Of a stretch of 26,233 nucleotides of DNA, positions 5,760-14,174 are shown piece by piece. Numbering within the stretch: the stretch's first letter is position 1; every line of letters starts with the position of its first letter. Below the pieces are notes generated by a model, which made no database searches, was not told the origin of the DNA, and saw nothing but the letters and a program-made list of their open reading frames with translations. The stretch comes from Eubacteriales Family XIII. Incertae Sedis bacterium. Lineage in GTDB: Bacteria; Bacillota; Clostridia; Peptostreptococcales; Anaerovoracaceae. Made by a program: the position numbers and the translations under genes. The DNA lies in NCBI GenBank assembly GCA_031255695.1, contig JAIRSA010000002.1:1-26233 (forward strand), written 5' to 3'.

Positions 5760-7361
5760 TCAGCCCTCGTATACGGTCTTGCCGCCTAGTATGGTCTTCT
5801 CGAACTTCATCTCAAGCAGCCTCTCCGGCTCGTCGTCTACGGCCGTCGGGTCTATGTCCGTCACGATGATATCGGCGAGCTTGCCCGGCGCCAGCGTGCC
5901 CTTCATATTCTCGTCGAAGGTGAAGTAGGCACCGGCGGCGGTGTAGGAGTACACTGCCTCCTCGGCGCTGATCCTCTCCTTATCCCCGCAGGAGGTGCCG
6001 GTAAAGGCCTTCCTCGTTATGGACGCATAGAGTATGGGCCTGGGATCGATTATGGTAACTGGGGAGTCGCTGCCGTTCGCCACCACCAGCCCCTTGTCCA
6101 GAAGCGAGCGGAACGGGAATTCCTGCGCCACGCGCTCCTCGCCATAATTCCTGATATGCGTGTCGCCGAAGTAATACAGGAAGCCCGGATGCATGAGCGG
6201 CAGCACGCCTTCGGCCGCCACCCGGTCCACGAGTTCCGGGAAGCAGAACGAGCAATGCTCCAGCCTATGGCGCGCGTCCGGGCGCGGCATCCTCTGCTGG
6301 GCCTTCTTGTAGGCGTCCAGTATCATGGTGATGGCCACATCCCCTATGCCGTGGCTGGCTATCTGCAAGCCCCTCGAATGCGCCTCCCACACGATTTCGT
6401 CAAGCGCTTCCTGTGTGTGGTAAAGTATGCCGTATTTGCCGTCGTGCAAGTTCGGCTGCGACATCCTCGCGGTGCCGGAGCCGCCGCCGCCATCCAATAT
6501 GATCTTCCTGCCCTGGAACCTGAGCAGATCGTTGCCGAATGGTATGGGTATCCCCGCGCCGCCCAGTTTCCGGTAGGCATTGTCCAGATAATATGCCGCT
6601 ATCCTCACAGAGAGGTAACCGTTTTTCAGGACATTGTCCCAAAAAACAAATTCGTCGTCGAATTCGCTCAGCATGCCCATCTCCGTCGTGCTGGTCACGC
6701 CGCAGGCGTTGAACATCTCCGACATCCTTTTCATCGATTTCGCCAGCCGCTCGACGCTGGGCGCAGGGACCTTCTCCTGCAGGTTCGCGAAGGCCTTCTC
6801 GCACAGGCGGCCTGTCAGCTTGCCGTCCACACGCACGATCTCGCCGCCGGCGGGATCCGGCGTGTCCGGCCCGTAGCCGCCTGCGGCCATGGCCCGCGAG
6901 TTGGCGAGCGCCACATGGAGGCAGGCGCGCGATACGATCAGGGGATGCCCTGGTATGGCAGCGTCCATTTCCTCAAGGTTCGGCTCGCGCCCTTCGGCGA
7001 ACAGGCCCTCATCGTAGCCGTAGCCCTCTACCCACTCCCCTTCATCCGTCTCTGCGGCCCTCGCCCTAAGGCGCTCAAAAAACTCGCCGATCGAGCGCGT
7101 GCCCGTGAGATCGACCTTCGTCAGGCTTCCGGCGCAGATCATCGGATGGCTATGGTTATCGTTCAGGCCGGGCAGCACAGTCTTCCCGGCCAGATCAAGG
7201 ATTTCAGTGTCAGGCCCTATGACAGGGGAAAAATCCTCGAACTTGCCGACCCCTATTATGCGGTCGCCATGCACGGCAAGCGCCGACGCGGTGGGGTTTT
7301 TCCTGTCCATAGTGCGTATATTCGCATTTTTGATAACAAAGTCTGCCTTAATCAATGACAT
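5760..7361 (-). CDS. YtcJ-type metal-dependent amidohydrolase (amidohydrolase family 3)
   Basis: A member of the amidohydrolase superfamily, whose members hydrolyse amide, ureide or related C-N bonds using a metal centre. The 533-residue protein has the N-terminal beta-sandwich strands (VIKNANIRTMD, GKTVLPGLNDNHSHP with the HxH metal motif), ILDGGGGSGTARM, ASHGIGD, RHRLEHC and the catalytic-Asp segment NGSDSPV. It ends with GTLAPGKLADIIV and ILGGKTVYEG, typical of the family. The substrate cannot be read from sequence. The ATG at 7361 is preceded by AGGAGG with 9 nt spacing. It is probably cotranscribed after the M20 hydrolase and the symporter. Cytoplasmic location is inferred, since no signal peptide is visible. 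Confidence 0.88.
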   Translation of the reverse strand: MSLIKADFVIKNANIRTMDRKNPTASALAVHGDRIIGVGKFEDFSPVIGPDTEILDLAGKTVLPGLNDNHSHPMICAGSLTKVDLTGTRSIGEFFERLRARAAETDEGEWVEGYGYDEGLFAEGREPNLEEMDAAIPGHPLIVSRACLHVALANSRAMAAGGYGPDTPDPAGGEIVRVDGKLTGRLCEKAFANLQEKVPAPSVERLAKSMKRMSEMFNACGVTSTTEMGMLSEFDDEFVFWDNVLKNGYLSVRIAAYYLDNAYRKLGGAGIPIPFGNDLLRFQGRKIILDGGGGSGTARMSQPNLHDGKYGILYHTQEALDEIVWEAHSRGLQIASHGIGDVAITMILDAYKKAQQRMPRPDARHRLEHCSFCFPELVDRVAAEGVLPLMHPGFLYYFGDTHIRNYGEERVAQEFPFRSLLDKGLVVANGSDSPVTIIDPRPILYASITRKAFTGTSCGDKERISAEEAVYSYTAAGAYFTFDENMKGTLAPGKLADIIVTDIDPTAVDDEPERLLEMKFEKTILGGKTVYEG

Positions 7362-7410
7362 TACTCAGCACCTCCTCAAAGTTTTGCCTGGTTCCGGCAG
7401 CCAGGCCGCG

Positions 7411-7450
7411 CCGCGCGGCGGAGGCTCTCACCTATGCCCCCGCCGCGCGG
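7411..7450. other. 11-bp inverted repeat between the two hydrolase genes
   Basis: CCGCGCGGCGG (7411-7421) and its exact complement CCGCCGCGCGG (7440-7450) flank an 18-nt loop. The structure lies in the 98-bp gap between the M20 gene and the amidohydrolase gene. No T-tract follows, so it is more likely an mRNA stability or processing element than a terminator. Confidence 0.5.
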
Positions 7451-7459
7451 CCAGGCCGC

Positions 7460-8857
7460 CTAGCGGTATTTGTCCATCGTTGCCTTGTTAAGCCCCAAGG
7501 GGACAGGCGCCCCCTCAGGAAGCAGACTCTCGTACGTTCTGCCCTTCATCTTCTCTGCCCATTCGGCCTGCGCCTGCTTGAGCAGATCTGCGTCCAGCAG
7601 GAAGTCCGCCGCAGTGCATGCCAGTATCTGCCCTGCTTTTTCCATGGTCTTCCGGCCGAGGCTGCCGCCGGCGCACGCTGTGATCATCCAGTTGTGCCAT
7701 CCGGGCCCTGGGCCCAGGTTGAGTATCAGTATGCCAAATGGCGCCACCCAGCTGTACTCTGCGGAATCGGTGACCGCGATGGCGGTGGATTTGGGTTCTG
7801 GCACGCCTTCCGCCCAGAAGGGCTCCTGCCCATCCTCCTTCTGCATAGCCGCCACGAATGCCTTGTCTTCCTCGTCGAAGGCCACATCCCCTAGCTCGGT
7901 CACATTGGCGTACAGGGCCTTTGCCACCACCCAGTTCGGGAGCATCTCATGGCTCGCGGTGATATACTGCTTGTCCACGGTCGTGCCTGTCGCCATGGCC
8001 GCGCCCTCGGCGCATTTGTCGATCCGCTGTATTATGTCGCTCACCTGCTCGGCGGTCGAGAACCGGCCGATGCACCAGAGCGTGGCCCGATCCGGGACCA
8101 CGCTGGCGAACTCCGGGCCCGTGTCGGAAAAGGTATAGTTGATCGTATGGGCGGCAGTGGAGGAATCGCTTGGCTGGTGATGCTCGCGCAGCATCTCTAT
8201 CGCATGCGCCTGGAGTATGGCCCCGTCAAGGGCGCTCCTTCCATGCCATGGGGCGTTCCCATGCGCCGTCCTTCCATGAAAATGGTACTTGACGTTGAAA
8301 TATGCCGGGCATGTCGCCGCGTTTGCGGCCGTGCCCGCCCATGGGTGCCAGTCCAGGACCAGATCCACACCGTCGAAAACACCCGCGCTCCCCATGAACG
8401 GCTTCCCTACGCATAGTTCTTCGGCAGGCGTCCCGAAGATCTTGATGGTCCCTTTGAGGCCTTTCTTGGCCATGGCGTCCTTCAGCGCCGCCGCCGCGAG
8501 GATGCCGCCCACGCCCAGCAGGTTGTGGCCGCAGCCCTGCCCCGGCGCGCCCGGGCTGACCGGATCCTTATGCGCCGAAACCTTCTGCGACAGCCCTGGC
8601 AGGGCATCATACTCGGCGGAGAAGCCTATGACCGGCTTGCCCTCGCCCCATGTCGCGACATACGAAGTAGGCATGCCGGCAAGGCCTGACACCACGTCGA
8701 AGCCGCGCTCCTTCAGGAACTCTGTATGCAGCTTATGGGCCTCGTACTCCTCCAGGCCGAGCTCAGGCCTGTCCCATATCGCTTTGGAAAGCGTGTGATA
8801 CGCCTCACGGTTTTCCTGGATAAACTCCGTGATGCATTTTTTTATATCGTTTTGCAA
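7460..8857 (-). CDS. M20-family amidohydrolase, AbgB-like
   Basis: The 465-residue sequence resembles AbgB, the subunit of p-aminobenzoyl-glutamate hydrolase, through segments such as FSAEYDALPGLSQ, GQGCGHNLLG, FGTPAEE, FMGSAGVFD, DWHPWAG and GRSALDG. Expected metal ligands are visible: C109/H111 in GCGHN, E145/E146 in TPAEE and H170 in WHPW. A central dimerisation domain begins at about residue 190. The family hydrolyses amide bonds of N-acyl amino acids or related compounds; the substrate here is unknown. The frame starts at a TTG (8857) with AGGGGTG 6 nt upstream, so this non-ATG start is well supported. There is no AbgA partner in the window. Confidence 0.88.
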   Translation of the reverse strand: MQNDIKKCITEFIQENREAYHTLSKAIWDRPELGLEEYEAHKLHTEFLKERGFDVVSGLAGMPTSYVATWGEGKPVIGFSAEYDALPGLSQKVSAHKDPVSPGAPGQGCGHNLLGVGGILAAAALKDAMAKKGLKGTIKIFGTPAEELCVGKPFMGSAGVFDGVDLVLDWHPWAGTAANAATCPAYFNVKYHFHGRTAHGNAPWHGRSALDGAILQAHAIEMLREHHQPSDSSTAAHTINYTFSDTGPEFASVVPDRATLWCIGRFSTAEQVSDIIQRIDKCAEGAAMATGTTVDKQYITASHEMLPNWVVAKALYANVTELGDVAFDEEDKAFVAAMQKEDGQEPFWAEGVPEPKSTAIAVTDSAEYSWVAPFGILILNLGPGPGWHNWMITACAGGSLGRKTMEKAGQILACTAADFLLDADLLKQAQAEWAEKMKGRTYESLLPEGAPVPLGLNKATMDKYR

Positions 8858-8880
8858 TTATTTCACCCCTATCATAATAT

Positions 8881-8903
8881 GCGTGGCGCCTCCGGCGCCA
8901 CGC
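8881..8903. other. Perfect 10-bp hairpin upstream of the M20 hydrolase gene
   Basis: GCGTGGCGCC-TCC-GGCGCCACGC is a perfect inverted repeat with a 3-nt loop, about 24 nt before the TTG start. No T-tract follows on the minus strand. It lies in the 264-bp symporter-hydrolase gap and could tune the relative expression of the two genes. The rest of that gap (8904-9121) is G+C-rich and I saw no gene in it. Confidence 0.55.
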
Positions 8904-9121
8904 ACCGCCTTGTTCTATGTACACGCTGCCGCCAGCCAGGGGCGCGGCGCGCTGTAGCCGCATTGCCGCCCCGCCTGGCCGCCTCCCCCCGCCATTTCCG
9001 CAATACGAAACGGATAGCGTAGCGCCCGCAATGGGCGGGGGCGAGGCAAAGCCGCGCGGGGCGGCAAACCAGCATGCAGCCTTTGCCGGGCCCCGGCCGG
9101 CCGGCAGCATTATGCCTTAGC

Positions 9122-10891
9122 CTAGGCCTTGAGCCGCTCTGGCGCCTTGCTGCTGCCGAAGAAAATCCGGAGGTCCAAGCCGCCCATGACCGCGACGATT
9201 ATCGTGATAACCACGCTGTTTATCAGCGAGAGCCACACGGTGAACACGCCGAAGATGTTCATCTGGAACACGAACACCAGGAAATAGTGGAGCACGAACA
9301 GGACGATGACGAGCATCCAGGCGAACTTGGTAGTGCTCGTCTCGGCGCCGAAGAAGCCGTAGAATCCCGGTTTCTCCGGAGTGCCCGCTTTGATCATCGC
9401 CGCCTTCAGTGATGTGCCCAGCGCCCTATAGCTTGTGGCGTCCACCTTTTCGTAGTTCGGCTTAGTCGCCAGGCTGACGATGATCATGGCCGGTATGGAC
9501 ACGATCAGGCCGATATGCGCCGCGTGGAAGCCTCCTATCAGATTGCCTGGGCTGCCTGTGGTGATCCACGCGTACATGGCCCAGCCTATGCCTGAAACGC
9601 CGCCCAAGATGATCGACGCCATGGCGCCGGCGGTAGTGGCCCGCTTCCAGAACCATGCGCTGATGACCGCGGCCAGGAGGCCGGACAGCGCGAGGGCCTG
9701 GGCAAGCACCCAAAGCGGGACGAGTATCGGGAGCCACAGCGCGCCCGCCACGCCGAACAGGGAGACCAGGACGACGGAGATGCGGCTTGCCCTAAGCGTC
9801 TGCTTGTCGCTGGCGTTCTTGTTGATGACCTGGCCGTAGATGTCCTTTGTCAGTATGGTCACGCCGTTCATGACGAAGGACGAGCCGCATGATATGATGG
9901 TCATAAGCAGCCCCACTATGAGGAAGGTGCCTATGCCAATGCCGGAATGCTCCAAGGCAATATAGGAGAATACGCCGTCCGGAGTGATGTTTTCCGGGAT
10001 GAAGAGGTTGCCGCTGGCGACGGCGACCGCGACGAACATGCCGCCCAGGAATACCAGGAAGCCGTAGTATGTCGCGCCCAGCGCCACCTGCGCGTTCTGC
10101 GCGACCCTCGGCGTTTTCCCGATATAGGCCCACATATAGGCCCAGGGGTCGACTGCATAGAACAGGCAGAGCGTAAGGAACCATACGCTGAACTGGCTCC
10201 ATGTTATCTGGAAGCCGTTCACGAAATTCTCAGGCAGCATGGTGTAGAAGGCCTCCACGCCTGCCGAAGTGCCCCCGGCCAGCTTTATCGCCACGAAGCA
10301 TACAAGGATGATCGAGAGCGACTGGAGTATCGCCTGGATCCACTGCGTCACTATCGCGGAATATTGCCCCGCCGTCACCAGGTATGCCAGTATGACCACT
10401 GCCGAAAGTACGACGCCCAACTCCATCGGCCAGCCGAACGCGACGTTCAGGACGACCGCGATGGCCAGGTACTGCATGCCTGTTATGAATGCGGGACGGA
10501 AGAATGACATGATAGCTGCCGGCACACGCACGCTCTCGCCGTATCTGGCACAGAGGAAGTCGGTGATGGTGACCGCGCCTGTAATACGGCCGAAGTGATT
10601 CAGCCTGCGCGCAAAGAACAGAATAAAGACCGTGAGCCCAAGGCTAGGCAGTATGCCTACCCAGATGCTGCTCATGCCGGCGGTGTAGCCGTAGCCCAGC
10701 CACCCTGACACGCTCGACCCGCCGATCGCCCCGCCCAGATAGGCGGCGAACATCAGCCAGAACGGAGCTTTACGCCCACCGAGCATAAAGTCTTCCGATG
10801 TCGATGTGTATTTGCGGAACCTGATTCCCATTATGACGAAGACAACAGTAAGCACAATAAGGAAAATACCGCTCAGAGATATAACTGACAT
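9122..10891 (-). CDS. Sodium:solute symporter family (SSS) transporter
   Basis: A 589-residue polytopic membrane protein. It opens with a hydrophobic segment (residues about 5-24), then the loop STSEDFMLGGRKAPFW, followed by helices with AAYLGGAIGGSSVSGWLGYGY, which resemble the SSS transporter core. About twelve or more hydrophobic segments alternate through the chain. The last pair, FAWMLVIVLFVLHYFLVFVF and a helix near VVITIIVAVMGG, precedes a basic tail. SSS proteins import sugars, amino acids, vitamins or carboxylates with Na+. The ATG at 10891 has AAGGAG and GGAG upstream. It is the first gene of the sigma-54-controlled module and presumably imports the substrate of the two downstream hydrolases. 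Confidence 0.9.
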   Translation of the reverse strand: MSVISLSGIFLIVLTVVFVIMGIRFRKYTSTSEDFMLGGRKAPFWLMFAAYLGGAIGGSSVSGWLGYGYTAGMSSIWVGILPSLGLTVFILFFARRLNHFGRITGAVTITDFLCARYGESVRVPAAIMSFFRPAFITGMQYLAIAVVLNVAFGWPMELGVVLSAVVILAYLVTAGQYSAIVTQWIQAILQSLSIILVCFVAIKLAGGTSAGVEAFYTMLPENFVNGFQITWSQFSVWFLTLCLFYAVDPWAYMWAYIGKTPRVAQNAQVALGATYYGFLVFLGGMFVAVAVASGNLFIPENITPDGVFSYIALEHSGIGIGTFLIVGLLMTIISCGSSFVMNGVTILTKDIYGQVINKNASDKQTLRASRISVVLVSLFGVAGALWLPILVPLWVLAQALALSGLLAAVISAWFWKRATTAGAMASIILGGVSGIGWAMYAWITTGSPGNLIGGFHAAHIGLIVSIPAMIIVSLATKPNYEKVDATSYRALGTSLKAAMIKAGTPEKPGFYGFFGAETSTTKFAWMLVIVLFVLHYFLVFVFQMNIFGVFTVWLSLINSVVITIIVAVMGGLDLRIFFGSSKAPERLKA

Positions 10892-11334
10892 TTTGCTCCA
10901 ACTCCTTTCCTATACTATGCTTGATCCGAGCAAGGCCTGTCCCTGCCCAGAATCAGCATTGACGCCTGGAAGCGCCGCAAAACCCAGCGGCCATATGCCG
11001 CATGCGCCGCGCTTGGCCCCCCAGGGCCCATAAAAATAACTTACTGCGCCACAGCCCACAGCGCCCGGCCGCGCCTGGCGGGCGCCCGCGCATATGTGTG
11101 CCTGTCCGCGCCGGGCAGCCGCACTCCTGCCATACGGCGCGGGCCTGCACCAAACACACAAAGCCCCCATCCAAATCCGCGTCCTGGCAGACTCCCCAAA
11201 GACGCAATATGCCTCACATGCTCCCCTCTACACATCCGCATCAATGTATTATAGCGGGCACAGAACCGTCTGACGGCATGGCCTGCGCCCCAAGCCGGCA
11301 TTATTCCCTGCCTTTGCCCTTTCTAGGAATTAAC

Positions 11335-11349
11335 GCAAAAACTGTGCCA
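11335..11349 (-). promoter_or_regulatory. Sigma-54 (-24/-12) promoter for the symporter-hydrolase module
   Basis: On the minus strand the sequence reads TGGCAC-AGTTT-TTGC. Both conserved elements match the TGGCAC-N5-TTGC consensus, with the correct spacing between the GG and GC. It points toward the symporter and lies directly downstream of a sigma-54 activator gene on the same strand. Transcription would start near 11324, leaving a leader of about 430 nt before the symporter ATG. Confidence 0.78.
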
Positions 11350-11377
11350 AACCGCACACCATGCAAAAACCTATATT

Positions 11378-11425
11378 ATTACACAATTGTACAGTTTTTT
11401 GTAGTTTTTATACAATTTTGCACAC
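11378..11425. promoter_or_regulatory. Candidate upstream activator sites
   Basis: The A+T-rich segment upstream of the sigma-54 promoter contains the palindrome ACAATTGT within TACACAATTGTACA (11380-11393) and a related ATACAATTTTG (11410-11420). A further GTACAATTGG lies near 11558-11568. The spacing (about 45 to 230 bp upstream of the promoter) fits enhancer sites for a sigma-54 activator. No binding specificity is known for this regulator, so this is positional inference. Confidence 0.35.
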
Positions 11426-11590
11426 TTTCTTTAATTCATCCTGAATTATCGTTGAAAAGCCCCCTTTTTCCCAATGGAATCGCCTAGGGAATGGTAAGTT
11501 ACTTAAACTTATATAATCCAAGATGAATTGCGAAACTGCCAGTCTTGCTCGAATATTCGTACAATTGGCGGTATATTTTTTTTCGGGGGG

Positions 11591-11757
11591 CAGGGCGGGC
11601 ACTATCCGGGCAGGGCCTGCGCCATCCTGCTCGGCCGCCAAATCAAGGCGCAAGCCTATACGACATCCGGCCGGGCGCTATCCGGGCGGGCCCCATCCAG
11701 GCGGGCGCTATCCGGCCGGGCCCCATCCAGGCAGACGCCATACGGGCAGGGCGGGCG
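11591..11757. repeat. 30-bp tandem repeat echoing the regulator's 3' end
   Basis: gggcgctatcc begins at 11673 and 11703 with a 30-bp period, and a gggcactatcc variant lies at about 11597. The same gggcgctat occurs at 11753, where it spans the stop codon of the regulator (11758-11760). The array therefore looks like degenerate copies of the gene's terminal bases, as with pyrC. Confidence 0.65.
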
Positions 11758-13662
11758 CTATTCTGCGCCGCCGCCGGCCAGGTATTTCTTGATCTTCCTG
11801 TATGCGTTTGTCTGGCTGGTGTCGAGTATCTTGGCGATCTCGTAGGAACTCCGTCCGTTTTTCGCCGCCAGCCTGAAGAGCTGGCGCTCCGTCTCGTCCA
11901 GGGCGTCCTGCAGCGGCATGATCCTCCTGACTGTCACAGGCGCGATCCCATCGTCATGCACCCAGCCATCGGGGCCGCCGAACATCCCGCCGCCCACACC
12001 GCCGTCAGGTATGTCGCTCAGCCTGATCTCGCCGTCGCAGAGTATCACCATGCGCTCCACGAAATATTCAAGCTGGCGGACATTGCCGGGCCACGGCCAT
12101 TCGGCCATGGCATCCATGAATTCCCCGGACAGGCTGGCCTGCTTCTCGTGCTTTTCGTTGAAAACACGCAGGAAATGCCCTGCGAGCAGGGGGATTTCCT
12201 CACGGCGCTCCCTCAGCGGGGCTATATTGATCGGGAAGAGGTTCAGCCGATAATACAGGTCCTCCCTGAACCGGCCGGTGCCTATCAGTTCCGGGAGCGA
12301 GCGGTTTGTGGAGGCGATTATCCTCACGTCCACGTCGATCTCCCGGATGCCGCCCACGCGCGTCAGGCGCTTGTCCTGGATCACCTTCAGTAGTTTCGCC
12401 TGGAGCTGGGGCGACATGTCGCCGATTTCGTCCAGCAGCAGCGTGCCGCCGTGGGCGATCTCCAGAAGGCCTGGCTTGCCCCCCGCCTTGGCGCCAGTGA
12501 AGGCGCCGGTCTCATAGCCGAAGAACTCGGATTCGAACAGGTTTTCGGGGACGCTGCTGCAATTGACCTCCACCAGGCTGCCGTCCCTCCTTGCGCTGTT
12601 TTTATGTATGTAGCGGGCGAGGACGCCCTTCCCTGTCCCCGACTCGCCTGTTATCATCACGGTGCAGTCGGTCTCGGCGGCCTTGTCGGCCATCTCCAGC
12701 ACGGCCTTCATGAGCGTGCCGGACGACACGAAGTCCTCCGGCGCGCATGAAGGCTGAGGGTCCACGCTCTCCCTCTGCATCCTGCCCGCATAGCGTTTCA
12801 GCTTCTCGTATTCTTCTATATTCTTGGCGCTCGTGACGACCATCTCAAGCTCCCCGCCCGCGCCGAATATCGGGACCCCGGTCACAAGCCATTGGACGCC
12901 GCGGCCGTCCCTGTCCGTCACCTGCTGGAATATGGTAATGTTTTTGCGCTCGTGTATGACCATGGGGGTCACGGCCGGCTTGAAGTGCCCCTGCCGCTCA
13001 AGCTCCATGACATCGACGTTCAGATAGCCGTCCTCCCGCACGGCCGCCGTGTCGGCAAAGGCGTCATTGGCGAAAATGGTGACGCCGCCGCTGTCTGTCA
13101 CATAGATGCTGTCAGCCAGCAGCTTGAGTATCTTCCAGAGCTTCATGTGGTTGTCCGCCAACGCCGAGATCAGGCTGCCCGCCTCGACGGGCGCCTGGCG
13201 CAGGTCTACGCTGAAGATCTGGTTGCCGGGGTAGCCGCCCCCGCCGAGCGGGCTGACATCGCGGGCCAGCCCGGACAGGCGGGCTATCAGGCCGCCGTAC
13301 AGCGCCTCCGCCGCCATCCCCCTTTCGGCTACGCCATAGGGCTCGCCTCTGTCAGTCACCAGCAATACGCCCGCGTCCCCGAAATCCCTCAGATCCACGG
13401 GGGCCTCCGCGCTGCACACCTCCGGCGCCGTCAGGCCGGCATCGTCCAGGCAGCCGCCCATGATGCCCGGCCGCTCCGCGATCGCCTTTACCATGTCGTG
13501 CTCCGTGATGAGCCGGACGGCCCCGCCCTGCCCTAGGCATGCGGCCACGCGCATCTGCCCGCCTCCCATGCGCGCAAAGGCCTTGAGCGCGTCGGCTACC
13601 GGCGCCTCGCCTTCCATAACGGCAATATCCCCCAATGGTTTGGCAATATCCCTGTATAGCAT
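11758..13662 (-). CDS. Sigma-54-dependent transcriptional activator with CBS-like and PAS domains
   Basis: A 634-residue enhancer-binding protein. Residues about 12-125 look like a CBS pair (ALKAFARMGGGQMRV, LLVTDRGEPYGV). A PAS domain lies at about 180-285 (ADSIYVTDSGGVTIFAND). The AAA+ domain has Walker A GESGTGKG near 336, the sigma-54-contacting GAFTGA near 385, Walker B LLLDEIGDM near 407 and PWPGNVRQLE. The C-terminus is a helix-turn-helix (SYEIAKILDTSQTNAYRKIKKYL). The start chosen is the second of two adjacent ATGs (13662), because AGGAGG (13674-13669) is 6 nt away from it and only 3 nt from the first. It lies directly upstream of a sigma-54 promoter and the uptake/hydrolase genes, so it probably activates them in response to a small ligand. 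Confidence 0.93.
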   Translation of the reverse strand: MLYRDIAKPLGDIAVMEGEAPVADALKAFARMGGGQMRVAACLGQGGAVRLITEHDMVKAIAERPGIMGGCLDDAGLTAPEVCSAEAPVDLRDFGDAGVLLVTDRGEPYGVAERGMAAEALYGGLIARLSGLARDVSPLGGGGYPGNQIFSVDLRQAPVEAGSLISALADNHMKLWKILKLLADSIYVTDSGGVTIFANDAFADTAAVREDGYLNVDVMELERQGHFKPAVTPMVIHERKNITIFQQVTDRDGRGVQWLVTGVPIFGAGGELEMVVTSAKNIEEYEKLKRYAGRMQRESVDPQPSCAPEDFVSSGTLMKAVLEMADKAAETDCTVMITGESGTGKGVLARYIHKNSARRDGSLVEVNCSSVPENLFESEFFGYETGAFTGAKAGGKPGLLEIAHGGTLLLDEIGDMSPQLQAKLLKVIQDKRLTRVGGIREIDVDVRIIASTNRSLPELIGTGRFREDLYYRLNLFPINIAPLRERREEIPLLAGHFLRVFNEKHEKQASLSGEFMDAMAEWPWPGNVRQLEYFVERMVILCDGEIRLSDIPDGGVGGGMFGGPDGWVHDDGIAPVTVRRIMPLQDALDETERQLFRLAAKNGRSSYEIAKILDTSQTNAYRKIKKYLAGGGAE

Positions 13663-14174
13663 CATACACCTCCTGCGGCCGCCGCCGCAGCTAGATAATA
13701 CTACCCCCATCCAAAACGTCCCACAGCAGCGCGGCACCCGCCCGCTGCAATGCATATGTATATATCATTTCACATTACTAAGGTTTTGTAAACATTTTTA
13801 AGCGCATTAATACAAAAAAATGTAGAAAACTGCGGAAAGTTGCAGAAATTATAGTTGTTTCCGCTGACCCCGAAATCCACGCGATGTTTTTCATCAAGCT
13901 TGGAATGAAATTCGCCAGCTAGCTGGAACATGGCGGCTGTATTGACAGGTTTTGGTTGAATCTGCATCGTTTCAGTCTAATACTTGTAATAAATTGCTCA
14001 AAAATTGAAGGTTTTATATTTTTTTTTATTATTTTATGCTATAATGTAATTAAATTATTCAATCCATGCCATTCATTGTTTGGATTCTGCCCCAAAACAT
14101 GGGGGCGGGGCAGGATCAGGATGGCATCAAAAAGGGTAGTGTGGGGGATCCCCCACTGGGAGGAGTATTATTTT
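13663..14174. other. Divergent intergenic region between the regulator and chemoreceptor genes
   Basis: This 512-bp A+T-richer region separates two divergently transcribed genes. The regulator's Shine-Dalgarno AGGAGG is at 13669-13674 on the minus strand, and the chemoreceptor promoter is near 14037-14045. A 65-codon minus-strand frame (13770-13967) has no clear ribosome binding site and I do not accept it. No strong minus-strand promoter for the regulator could be picked with confidence, although TTTACA near 13790 is followed by A+T-rich sequence. Confidence 0.55.
14037..14045 (+). promoter_or_regulatory. Extended -10 promoter for the chemoreceptor gene
   Basis: TGCTATAAT is a full extended -10 element with TATAAT at 14040-14045, embedded in a run of A and T. 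No good -35 hexamer is evident, which is acceptable for an extended -10 promoter. Transcription would start near 14052, about 120 nt before the chosen start codon. Confidence 0.6.

Larger units (their letters stand above)
10892..11757. other. Regulatory spacer between the regulator and the symporter
   Basis: I see no convincing gene in these 866 bases. From the symporter outward it holds G+C-rich leader sequence (10920-11300), a sigma-54 promoter (11335-11349), an A+T-rich stretch with GTACAATTG-like motifs (11375-11575), and a G+C-rich repeat cluster against the regulator's 3' end (11590-11757). Short open frames in the G+C-rich parts have low-complexity, shadow-like translations. Confidence 0.6.

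Noticed and set aside
10953..11301. Minus-strand ORFs in the symporter leader
   Set aside because: Several overlapping frames of about 85 codons with Gly/Arg/Ala-rich translations, no ribosome binding sites and no motifs; open only because of base composition.
13770..13967. 65-codon minus-strand ORF in the divergent spacer
   Set aside because: No Shine-Dalgarno, A+T-rich composition unlike the neighbouring genes, no recognisable motif, and it lies in a probable promoter region.
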